In this document: positions 30,085-39,200 of the stretch, one piece after another
Layout of the letters: every line of letters starts with the position of its first letter
Position numbering within the stretch: position 1 is the first letter of the stretch
Source of the DNA: Hondaea fermentalgiana
Taxonomy: Eukaryota > Sar > Bigyra > Thraustochytrida > Thraustochytriidae
Length of the DNA stretch: 64,000 nt
NCBI GenBank assembly: GCA_014084085.1
Contig: NPFB01000001.1
Location: 444,277 to 508,276 of the forward strand
Direction: 5' to 3'
Translations under genes and position numbers: made by a program
Notes under the pieces: model-generated
Database searches by the model: none
What the model saw: the letters and a program-made list of their open reading frames with translations, nothing else
Told to the model about the DNA's origin: nothing

Positions 30085-31093
30085 CGTCTTTAGCGGGCCA
30101 AGATCTTTTCACCATTCTTCATCACTTCGCACACCCCGCGCCGCGCAAACGAAGCAGACTTCCGCGGATTTCATGCCTGCAACACGCAAACGAAGAGCAT
30201 GATGATCGAGCGCGCGCAGGCGGCAGCGGAGAGGATGGGGTCCTTTTCCGCCTCAGACGACGATAGTACTGTACATCCAAGTCAATCGTGGCCGAAGAGA
30301 TGGATGGATCCTAGGCCTACTTCCCTTCCGAGTCCGTGAGGTGCCACTGCCACAGACACTGCCGCAGAACTCACGATCACGCGCCGCGGCGCACACCAAT
30401 CTGCCCAGATTGAGCCGAAAGCTGCGAGCAGATTCGGCTCATGCAGGAGGCGTCGCCCTTTCAGGACCCAGGCTATGCTTCCAGAAACTCTGTAATCCAG
30501 GTAATGTTGGCATTAGAAACGAACGCAAATTAGAGTGAGATACATCGAATCAGATGCCTCATCGATGCGATTCAGCCTTTGGTGCTTTCTTGCGCGATCA
30601 TCTCTCCGCTGCGTCGACTCAATGTTGAAACATCGTTATTGCTCTGACGCAAACTGAAATTGCCGATGTTGCTTGAGTCGTCTCGTAAGAGCTGTACAAC
30701 GCGAGGTTGTGATGCTATCTAGAGCTGTACAACGCGAGGTTGTGATGCTATCTGTTGGCCCATAATCTATGGCTTGTCCACTGCCGATATCGGTCTCATT
30801 TTGCATCCATCTCTTCTAACACGACGAATAGCTGTATTTCATACTTATAAAAATGGCTTGCAATCATCTAATCTATTTTTTGCACTGAGCTGTTCCCCCT
30901 GGAGCCTAAGCGGCAGAGAATGCTGCTAGTGGCGTCCAAATCTAGCACAGCATATGCCTGTCAGTCAGTCTGTCTGCCTGTCGAGCCACCTTGCCCGCGG
31001 CAGCTCGTCGGGGCCGGCATCCAAGGGGTATTTTTTTTTTCCCCTTTCCTTTGCCTTTTCAACCTTATCAAAGCGACATGCCGCACGAAGAAA
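30085..31093. other. 1 kb spacer upstream of the hydrolase
   Basis: No gene seen. The left third is GC-rich leader. The middle is AT-richer and holds a perfect 33-base tandem duplication (30688-30753). A T-run and pyrimidine tract (31029-31061) precedes the stop of the GTPase gene. Confidence 0.65.
30688..30753. repeat. perfect 33-base tandem duplication
   Basis: Two adjacent identical copies (30688-30720, 30721-30753), beginning AGAGCTGTACAACG and ending GATGCTATCT. No mismatch is seen, so the event is recent or maintained. Confidence 0.97.
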
Positions 31094-32704
31094 CTAGCGA
31101 CGCGCGGCAATCGCAGGCTGTGCCTCGCGCCGCAACGCAGGAACCTGGTTCTCGACAATGTCGTCAATGGCCTGCAGACCCCTCGCGCTTACCCGAGGGA
31201 GATTTGCAATACCCAAGGTTTGCAAAGCAGACTTGACGTGCGGGCGCACACGGATCCAAAGACTCTCCACAAACTGGTCACGATCCGCCAGCTCCTTGAC
31301 AAAAACGCGACGAAAGAGATCATCCAAGTACGCATCATCGGTCATCCGGGCCGCCTTGCGCTGCAGCAAGTGGTTTCCGTAAAGATAAACACCAGCCGCG
31401 CCTGCCAAGCTCGATGCTGAAAGTGTAAGCGAGAAACCCCAAATGCCAGGCGCCAGATAAATGGCGGCCAGCGACACGAGATTTCCGCCTACGCCCACGC
31501 CAATGGACGTGAGAACGCTCTTGCGCTTCTCCGACTGATACTCGGCCCGAATGAGCTCCACCATCTCCATGTGCATACGAAGCAAACGGCCCGAGTCGTA
31601 GAGGTGAGTAATCATGTTGTCGATACGTCGGTCTGGGGCTCGCAAAACTTCGTCGATCACATCTTGACGAGTTGCCTCGAGATCCTGAAGAGAGCTCTTC
31701 CAGCTCAGCTCTGGGTTAACGGTATTGAATTCGACCTGTTCCCGATGCTGATCCTGAAACTTGAAGGAGCGCCCAGCGTTGCCCTTGTCGGTCGTCACTG
31801 GCGTGTACATGGTGTAGATGCGCGGCAAGTCCTTGCGAGGGATCACCTTGCTCAAGTTCCAGCAAAGCGAGCCGTAGGCGCGCGCAAAGTCGTGAATCTT
31901 CTTGAATTGGTCCACCTTGTTTAGCACAATGTGCAACTTGTGGTCCATGCCCGCCAGCGAATTGGTGAGCACGGAGAGCGTTTCGCCCGTCGTACCTGGC
32001 TTATCAGGATCGAAGAACAAGAGAATCACGTCGGCACGCTCAGCAAACCATCGCGTAACACCCTCAAAGTCATAACCACGATCGCTGCGACTCTTGTCTG
32101 TAATGTAGGAAATACTGTCAGCAGGACTATCAATCATGCCGGGACTATCGACGAGCATGAGGTCATTGATGCGCAAATCCGAACGGATCTTGAGGTGCGT
32201 GTGGTGGATAAGATTTGGTCCAAAGGTGCGAAGGCCAGAAAATCCCATGTCCGGGCTGCCGACCAGCGTTGGGCCGTCCTGGTCCATATCCTCCGATCCG
32301 GGGACGATGATGGTGAAGCCGTCGTCGGTGGGTGCCACGCCGGTGTTTTGCACGCGACGCTCGAGCACGTGGTTGATAAAGGACGACTTGCCGCTCGAGT
32401 GGTTACCCAAGAGGAAGACAAAGGGCAGGGGCGTGCGTGCCATGTTGGTTTCCAAAGGGCCATTAAACTGTTCGTTCAAGGGACCGAGCACGCGCCGCAC
32501 CATGTCCTCCGTCTTGCGGTTCACGTGCAGCGTCAGCGAGCTCTTGCCGTCGTGGCTGGTGCCATCCTGAGGCTCTTCATCCTCGGAGCTCGATCCGCGC
32601 CATAGCCTATACGCGCGCGTCTGTTGCGTGCCAACGATCGCCGTGCGAAAGCGTGTCGCCGCTCCTGCCGCCGAGCGTCCGCCGCGCCCCGCCGCGGAAA
32701 GCAT
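31094..32704 (-). CDS. EHD/dynamin-like GTPase, probably mitochondrial
   Basis: 536 residues from the ATG at 32704. A further in-frame ATG at 32932 would add 76 residues with a hydrophobic stretch. I prefer the later one because residues 1-35 (MLSAAGRGGRSAAGAATRF) are Arg/Ala/Ser-rich, acid-free and amphipathic, like a mitochondrial presequence. The G domain carries a P-loop (GNHSSGKSSF, about residue 100), DSPG (about 185) and NKVDQF (about 261), as in EHD ATPases/GTPases and sarcalumenin. These proteins oligomerise and remodel membranes. A C-terminal EH domain is absent. Instead, residues about 405-455 hold two hydrophobic segments (GGNLVSLAAIYLAPGIWGF and a following LSASSLAGAAGVYLYG), suggesting membrane insertion, followed by a helical tail. 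The next gene rightwards (NAGLU) ends 242 bases away in the same direction. Confidence 0.82.
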   Translation of the reverse strand: MLSAAGRGGRSAAGAATRFRTAIVGTQQTRAYRLWRGSSSEDEEPQDGTSHDGKSSLTLHVNRKTEDMVRRVLGPLNEQFNGPLETNMARTPLPFVFLLGNHSSGKSSFINHVLERRVQNTGVAPTDDGFTIIVPGSEDMDQDGPTLVGSPDMGFSGLRTFGPNLIHHTHLKIRSDLRINDLMLVDSPGMIDSPADSISYITDKSRSDRGYDFEGVTRWFAERADVILLFFDPDKPGTTGETLSVLTNSLAGMDHKLHIVLNKVDQFKKIHDFARAYGSLCWNLSKVIPRKDLPRIYTMYTPVTTDKGNAGRSFKFQDQHREQVEFNTVNPELSWKSSLQDLEATRQDVIDEVLRAPDRRIDNMITHLYDSGRLLRMHMEMVELIRAEYQSEKRKSVLTSIGVGVGGNLVSLAAIYLAPGIWGFSLTLSASSLAGAAGVYLYGNHLLQRKAARMTDDAYLDDLFRRVFVKELADRDQFVESLWIRVRPHVKSALQTLGIANLPRVSARGLQAIDDIVENQVPALRREAQPAIAARR

Positions 32705-32946
32705 CGTCACAAGATACGAACGGCCCTGCCACGTGTTTGGTTTGCACGTAGTAGGGCTGGTGGTACTCGGCCTATACCCAAAGAAGCGATCAATCAGCGC
32801 AATGACCACGAGGATTCGTAGTATACGACACACAGAGGAACAGGAAGCGAGCCAACGGTTTCTAATCGAGTTGCTCTGCTCTGGCAGCTGGGACAAAAGC
32901 TTGTGAACAGGAAAATCAACACAAATCATCATCTCACTGAAAGGCT

Positions 32947-35508
32947 TTACGAGAAAGGAGGAGTATTCGCAGCAGTATTTTGCAACGGCGAGGTGGCGTC
33001 CATGCGCAACAACGAGGCGGCGTCCATACGCAGCAGCGAGGCAGCATCCATGGTCTCCAGCTCCTTAAGAAGGGCAAGCACCTGCTCTGGACTTGTCGGT
33101 GCAAGAGACGAAAGGTGGGGTGCTTTCTGCACAAAGTCGTCAACAATCTTGGCAAATTCGACGCGCATGCCACGACCCTTGCCATTTTCTCCGCGCAGCA
33201 GCGCTTGAAGAAAAGCTTGCCATCGTGGAATGTACACATGGCGCGCGAGATCGCCCGTGAGCCGCGAAGCATAGCCATCCAAAAGAGCCGTGTGTCTGGA
33301 CCAGCGCGTAAAGAGCTCGCGCAAATCTGCAAGTTCTCCAGGACCTGCTAGGGCGTTATCGACGCTATCTGAGCTGCGCGCCCACATCCAATGTGAGTCA
33401 AGCAGGTCAGCCATGCGTTCCGAAAGAGTGGTGAGCCATCGCGCAAACGTCTCCAGTCTTGCAAAGTCAGCCTCCTCATAGATTCCGTGCTTGTAAAGGT
33501 GCCCAATGTGTGTCGAAATCACGAGAGCTTTGTCGCAGATGGACTGACGCGCAAGGTCCACCAAATCATAAGAGAGCACACTGTGCGCTGCCTCGTTCGG
33601 GAGACTCTTCATAGCGGCGCGCGCCAACATGGACGTGCAAGTCCGCAGCTTGGCCGGAGCGTATGCAATTGCGGTAGGTTGAAATCCGCTGTGTCGCATA
33701 TAGATTGCAGGTCTGAGCTCAAGAACGCACTTTGTGTTGCCCCAGCCTACAAGATGCTGCGGACGACTGTATGCACTCTGGAAGGCGCACACCCAAGCAT
33801 CGGCGGCGAGGTCGCGAACTTCCTCGCTATCGGGACGGACGCCGAGACGATAGCGCGCGGCAGCCCACGTCCGGACCCACTGCTCCACAGGCTCGGCGTT
33901 AGCATGAACCCAGGCCAGATCGAGGACCTGATGGTAGGCGATTTCATTCTGTTCGATGCCCTCCATCGCGAGACCTATGCCCTGAACCCTGCCGGTACGA
34001 ATTGCAGCGTGTATTGACTCTTTGACGTGTCGCATCTCACCCGCAAGACCCTTGCCACCACCAAAATTGTGCAGATACGTCCAGACGAGACGGGCGTCCT
34101 GGAGAACGGGCCGAAGACGCTCCCATTGCGGTCTCTTTTCGCCGTGCAAATCAAGGTAAATAACCCGATCCCGCGGGACAGCATCCAAAAACGCCTTTGC
34201 TTTAAGCAGTGGCCAATCAGAGTCTCCGTGCGCCAAGAACCACATTTGCACCACAAAGATAGCTTGTGCGTCAGTGTCGCGCACAGGCTCAAAAACGGCG
34301 CGAAATGCCCCGCTCACACTCGAAAGGTCGCCCGAGCTCATCTCATTGTACAAGTCGCAAGAGTAAAAATGCACCGGGAGACGCTCAAGCTCTGTGGCGT
34401 ATTCCGCGTGCTGCGCCTCCATAAAACGAGTGGAGATCTCTTTCACCAGAGAATCGTCAGGTCGCAAGCGCTGCAAGCCCGAGTACCGCGGCGAGGTGAA
34501 CCCTGACCAGAATGAGGTCATTTCACTCGCGCTACTCAAGAGAGCAACTTGCTCGGGAACGTACAAGTTAAAGGCCGGAAGAATTGGAGCAATGCCCAAG
34601 TCAATCATGCGCGCAAGAATCTGATGTTGGAGTTGCAGTTGCGCGGCGAGCAGCGCGTCCGAGACGGGCGTCCCGACTCCCTGGATGTTGCCCATTCGCT
34701 GCCATGAAAAGTATGCAGTACCAGTGAAAAACGCTTCGCGGTCGAACTTGCGCTCGGGCCCAAGCAAATCACGATACACGCGCTCCCAGAGTGTTTCCTG
34801 GCCCAGGTGCGCCAGTGCCAAGTTGACACCATGAAGTGCCATCCAATCCAGCTCATCCTCCCAGCGGCTCCAGCCCCACGTCGACATGCTGTAGCTCCAA
34901 GTCACCTGGTTAAGGTAGTATCGCCAGGGCACGCGTGCCCGAAATCGGCCGCTTCGAACGTGCAAATTACCGAGACACGAATAGCTTGGCGGAAATTCCT
35001 CTCCGCGAGACGCCCATGAGAGAAGCTCCACGCCACAGTCGCGACGGTACATATCGCCAAGGCCATACGAGAGCGCGCTGAGACTGGTGCCATGGATTGC
35101 GATGCGCGAAGACGTCCGCGACTGGCGAAACTCAAACCAGTCCTCGTCCGTCCCGGTTTCAGCATCTTGCGGGTCTTCGAGCACAAAATGTATCAGCGCT
35201 GCATCTTTGACAGGAAGTCTTCGTTTGGCCAGGGCGATCAAGCCGCTTACGTCCCGATTTCCATCCTGACGAAGACGTGCCGTTAACGTGTCCTGAATCT
35301 GCGACACGACGATAGGGCTCGCCTCGATCACGGGCATCCCAAATAACCTCGCTACGACCATGAAAGCACCGGCGACCACGAGCAGAGCCACCGCCGCCCG
35401 TCTTTTGCCGTTCGCACGCAGCCACTGCAAGCTCGCGCGCCCGAAGCGGTCGGCACGAGCTCTCGCCAACCGCATCTCGCGTCTCCAGTTCTGTTTCCGC
35501 GGCTTCAT
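32947..35508 (-). CDS. NAGLU: alpha-N-acetylglucosaminidase (GH89)
   Basis: 853 residues from the first in-frame ATG (35508). NAGLU removes terminal alpha-linked N-acetylglucosamine from heparan-type glycans in lysosomes. The N-terminus is basic, then a single hydrophobic segment (about 37-55, AAVALLVVAGAFMVVARLF), giving a type II signal anchor rather than a simple cleaved signal. The family's N-domain, TIM-barrel and C-terminal helical domain are present at full length. Family hallmarks are VPWRYYLNQVTWSYSMSTW (substrate pocket), the acid/base region CDLYNEMSS (Glu near 387) and the nucleophile region GIGLAMEGIEQNE (near 517). The extreme C-terminus adds three copies of an eight-residue MDAASLLR-type repeat not found in the family core. 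It lies between the GTPase and the tRNA-Ser/USP47-like genes, all on the - strand. Confidence 0.95.
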   Translation of the reverse strand: MKPRKQNWRREMRLARARADRFGRASLQWLRANGKRRAAVALLVVAGAFMVVARLFGMPVIEASPIVVSQIQDTLTARLRQDGNRDVSGLIALAKRRLPVKDAALIHFVLEDPQDAETGTDEDWFEFRQSRTSSRIAIHGTSLSALSYGLGDMYRRDCGVELLSWASRGEEFPPSYSCLGNLHVRSGRFRARVPWRYYLNQVTWSYSMSTWGWSRWEDELDWMALHGVNLALAHLGQETLWERVYRDLLGPERKFDREAFFTGTAYFSWQRMGNIQGVGTPVSDALLAAQLQLQHQILARMIDLGIAPILPAFNLYVPEQVALLSSASEMTSFWSGFTSPRYSGLQRLRPDDSLVKEISTRFMEAQHAEYATELERLPVHFYSCDLYNEMSSGDLSSVSGAFRAVFEPVRDTDAQAIFVVQMWFLAHGDSDWPLLKAKAFLDAVPRDRVIYLDLHGEKRPQWERLRPVLQDARLVWTYLHNFGGGKGLAGEMRHVKESIHAAIRTGRVQGIGLAMEGIEQNEIAYHQVLDLAWVHANAEPVEQWVRTWAAARYRLGVRPDSEEVRDLAADAWVCAFQSAYSRPQHLVGWGNTKCVLELRPAIYMRHSGFQPTAIAYAPAKLRTCTSMLARAAMKSLPNEAAHSVLSYDLVDLARQSICDKALVISTHIGHLYKHGIYEEADFARLETFARWLTTLSERMADLLDSHWMWARSSDSVDNALAGPGELADLRELFTRWSRHTALLDGYASRLTGDLARHVYIPRWQAFLQALLRGENGKGRGMRVEFAKIVDDFVQKAPHLSSLAPTSPEQVLALLKELETMDAASLLRMDAASLLRMDATSPLQNTAANTPPFS
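32980..33051 (-). repeat. 24-base coding tandem repeat in NAGLU C-terminus
   Basis: Three in-frame 24-base units (33051-33028, 33027-33004, 33003-32980) encode MDAASLLR, MDAASLLR and the diverged MDATSPLQ. Synonymous differences between units one and two show that the protein sequence outlived DNA drift. Confidence 0.9.
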
Positions 35509-35741
35509 CTTCCCTTCTTGACCACCCCGCCCAAAGGCAGAGGAAATCAAGTCTACCGTCTCTGTCTCCGTTTCCGTCTCCGTCTCCGTCTGCGTCGCGG
35601 TCTGCGTCGCTCCCGCCGCGCTGCCCCGCGCGAGTCGCGGGGGCAGGCTTTCTTCGATCGGTTTCTGCTCTCTTGGAGACGGCGCCGCATCGATAACAAG
35701 AAGCAGAGGGGGAAAAAAGCCAAAAAAAATAGCAAAAAAAT
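35509..35741. other. spacer between NAGLU start and tRNA-Ser
   Basis: About 230 bases. A TCTCCG/TTTCCG run (about 35562-35595) lies just upstream of the NAGLU ATG, followed by GC-rich leader and A-rich sequence next to the tRNA. No other gene is seen. Confidence 0.6.
35734..35740 (-). terminator. RNA polymerase III T-run terminator
   Basis: Seven T on the - strand begin one base after the tRNA-Ser discriminator base. A second T-run (eight T) lies 11 bases further on. Confidence 0.85.
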
Positions 35742-35852
35742 CGAGATGAGCAGGGTTCGAACCTGCGAGGGCGAACCCATTGGATACCCGGTAGGCGCCG
35801 CGTAGACGGCCTACTTCAAGTCCAACCCGTTAGACCACTCCGGCATCATCCC
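35742..35852 (-). tRNA. tRNA-Ser(UGA) with a 29-base intron
   Basis: All arms fold on the - strand. The acceptor is GGGATGA with TCATCTC (one G-U), discriminator G. The D arm has a CCG/CGG stem. The anticodon stem TTGGA/TCCAA frames anticodon TGA (35818-35816). The long variable arm TGGGTTCGCCC is typical of class II tRNAs. The T arm GCAGG-TTCGAAC-CCTGC has a canonical B box. An intron sits at the canonical place one base 3' of the anticodon (35814-35786). It contains complementary GTAGGC and GCCTAC ends. Its position agrees with tRNA splicing endonuclease cleavage. It decodes UCA and, by wobble, other UCN codons. A T-run terminator follows at once. Confidence 0.93.
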
Positions 35853-36268
35853 AGTACGAAACACGGAACAAGGGGTTCGCGACCTCGTTGATAAAGGGGT
35901 CGGTCGCAGGTGCTCGGTGGTGCGGTACTGAGAAAGATGGTGCTGGGGGAACGCGGCGAGGAATGCCATGGCGGTGGGATGGGATGCATAGGAATTGCGA
36001 CGATGCTGCAAGAGTGTAGAAAGAGGTCGGTTCGTGGAAAATGAAAGTCGCCATGTGGTTAGTAGTTCTGGGCAAGAAGGTATTTCAGGGTAGAAGGAAA
36101 TTTATGCGGTCTATCTGGCGAGATAAAGGAACATTTTGCCCGAAAATACAAGAATACACTCGCTGCGAGACAAAAATGACCATGATTATTGATCTTTTCG
36201 ACCGGAATGTATGAGTCGAGAACGATCATGGAATAAGGTCAACAGAGAAGAAAGATTGGGGTTTTCAT
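35853..36268. other. spacer between tRNA-Ser and USP47-like gene
   Basis: About 415 bases of moderately AT-rich sequence containing the 3' region of the deubiquitinase gene and the 5' flank of the tRNA. No gene or notable repeat is seen. Confidence 0.65.
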
Positions 36269-39200
36269 TTATCTCTCGAGACGCGGAAGTGAGGACGCTG
36301 CCTGACTCAGAGTTGGGTCGTCCTCTTGATGCGATGGTTCGAGTCGAGCATCCCGTAACACACGGGCCGAATGTTTGAAGGGAACCCGAGGGCTCGCAAG
36401 AGCATTCGGTCCCACTTTGTTCGACGGACGAAGCGCTGCAAGTCGTGGAATGCGCGATTGCGGGGCGACCTCGAGCGGGTCGCGAGGGCCTGGTATGACG
36501 GAAGCTTGCGGCCTTGCGGCCAAGGGCTCCAAGGTCTTGGGTCGCGAGATTTTCGAAGACTGCACACGATTTTGCCTCGACTGCCCGTCACTAAGATACA
36601 CACGAGCACGTGAGCGAGATGGAGAGGATTGCGCTCGAGTTGGCTTGATGGGCTCGATCACTGGCTCGGGGTTAAAATTATTGGTTGGAGCCGCGCTTGC
36701 TTCCATGTGCAAAAGCTGTAGCCTGAAATCGCGCGTCGCAATCTTTTCGCGGCGGCGGGCCTTTTTGTCTGCAGGGCAGAGATCATCGCTCGCCTCAAGT
36801 CCACGCACAATATCCTGTGCGGATCCCGCTTCGGTGTTGTTGTCTTGCTCCTCATTCTCCCTATCATTGTCCTGATGATTGTCCTCGACAACTTGCATAG
36901 CATCAGCGCCCTCTCGCACAGTTTCATGTTCTTGCATGTCTGCGTGGGCAAGACTGACGTCAGCGGTGGGCCCTGCTTGTGGTAGCGCCTGATGCGATGC
37001 CTGCGCGCGAAGGTATGCTCTGGAAACGCTTTCAAGTCGGTCACCATCGTCAAAGTCAACAGCAAAGGTGTCAGAATCTTGGCAGTGCGAAAAGATCGTC
37101 CCCGGGAAGAAGCGCTTCCATTGCGGGTCTTTGGCGAGAACACGAGCGCCTGGCGCAAAGACATTCTCTTCCAAGAGCTTGCTTTTGGACGGCGACTGCC
37201 GAGGCTCTAGCGAGTCTTCCTGGTCAAGGCCAGCGGCCTCGGCTTCCGCCGCAGCACGCCACGACTCGGACCATTGGTCTTTTTGAGCTTCAAACTCTTC
37301 CTGATAAGAAGTGCGCTCGTCCACCGGTGGCAAACTGGCTAGATCCAGAGATGGAACACGTTGAAGCGAAGCTCGACTCGCATGGCCCGGCGTAAGCTCT
37401 GTAAAATTCTCAACACCGTCACTATCCAGTTGCCAAGTAGGTGGCTTGACCTTCATGGCAGCCTTTAGAGGATTTCCACGCTGTGAGCAAGATTGATGTC
37501 CTGTATCTTTCACGGGCTCTGTCTCATCGAAAGAGCTCTTGTTCAGGCTAGTCGTTGTCTCATGCTCACATACTGGCTCCTGAGAGGGATTCTGCAAAGC
37601 TGGCTCTCCTTTTACGTTTGAGTTTTTGTCGTGATTGGGAGCTGCCTTGAGCTCATCGGAGATCTCTTGCGATGGTTCTTGTGTGGAAGGTCCAAGCTCG
37701 ACAAAGACGCTCCGGCCGTCTGCAAGACGGCGCATGGGCATGCCATCGTGAAGTTCGTCGCCCTCCTCCCCTCGTGGAGAACGATCGAAGATGCGGACAC
37801 TGGACACTTTGAGTTCCATGGACACGGCGGCGCGGACATCGTCAATGAGTGCGCGTTCGGGAACGAACACGCGAGCAGCAACCTCGGGGCTGTTACGCAG
37901 AAAGATGCGCATAAGCATTTTGCCAGCTGGAATCGGCTTGCCCTTACCGAGATGCACAACGCTATGATCACTGAATCCGGCTTGCTCAACAGTCTGCGAG
38001 GTATCCTTGATTTGAGGAGCCTTGGCAGCGCTCCGAAGATGGAACTGATCCGAATCGAGGTCCTTGTCCAATGACTGCAAGAGACGCTCTTTAAGGGTAC
38101 AAAGTGTCATTTCGCGTTTCACACGGATCGAATGTTCGTATTGCACCGGTTCTCCGCGTTGATTGAGCCTTGGATCGTTGAAAGAAACCTCGAGATAGCT
38201 CATGGCCTCGTCATACGCGTTTGCAACGGCACTAGCGCTCTGCTGTGACTCTCTCGCAATCAGGACACCATCTCCACTATGAAAGACTTGGCCAAAGGCG
38301 ACACCCGTGTCTTGAAGACTTTCTTCGAGAACTTCCACGGCCCTATCCGAAGTAGAGCGCTTGTTATGGAGTAAATCCTTGGCGCGCAAAAGACGCAGAT
38401 CTGTTGCGTCAATGTCCAAGATGCCTGCAATAAACGTTCGGGCTTGCGTTAAGGTCAAGGACTCTGGCAATACGATTGGCAGCATTGAGGTGTGCAGAGA
38501 GTACGTAGAATCTGTGCTGAGCAAATTACTTTCGCATCGCCCGGCGCGAAGAGGGAGCGGCTGACAGAGATTGCTGTCCCACATGAAGAGACGAACTTGG
38601 ACGAGTCCAGCAACGTCGGTCGTGGACGAGTCGCCCACAAGTTCTTTGGCATCTTCCTGAGCTTTTATCCATGGCGGACAGATTTCGAGCAAGAGAGTGG
38701 CCTGGCCGACAAAGCCGAGTTCTTCAAGCGTGCGATCTTCCGTTTCCTCAATCACCGCGCCGATGCGATGCATGTTTTCCCGAACGCGACGAAGGCGACA
38801 GCGAACAAGCGGACAGACCTCTGCCGCAGCCTGGGGAACGAGTTGACGGTATGCCCGGTTTTTCACATCTGCTGGAGTGGCCTTGCCCCCGTGCAAGGTT
38901 ATTACAGTAGAAGTTGGCATGTTCGGAATCGCGCGATGATTCGAGTCTACCGCGGCGCTGGCAATGACGCGAATGCGAACAAGCTTATTGTCCATGGCGC
39001 GAACTCTGCGAAGAAAGCTTCTCTGCTCGTTCCTTTGCTGTACCCAGTCAATGAGATCCTGACGAGGCATGACAGATCTGGCGAGCCCTTGAGCGCTCTC
39101 ATCTCCCTCGCGCGTATAAAAAAGCATGTACGCTCCACCATCGGCAAGGCAGCCCCCGGGACGGCACATGCGCTTGACTTCGTCTTCATCAACTTGTGAG

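Noticed and set aside
31931..32605. 224-codon + strand frame antisense to the EHD-like GTPase
   Set aside because: Shadow of a high-GC coding strand; all G-domain motifs are on the - strand.
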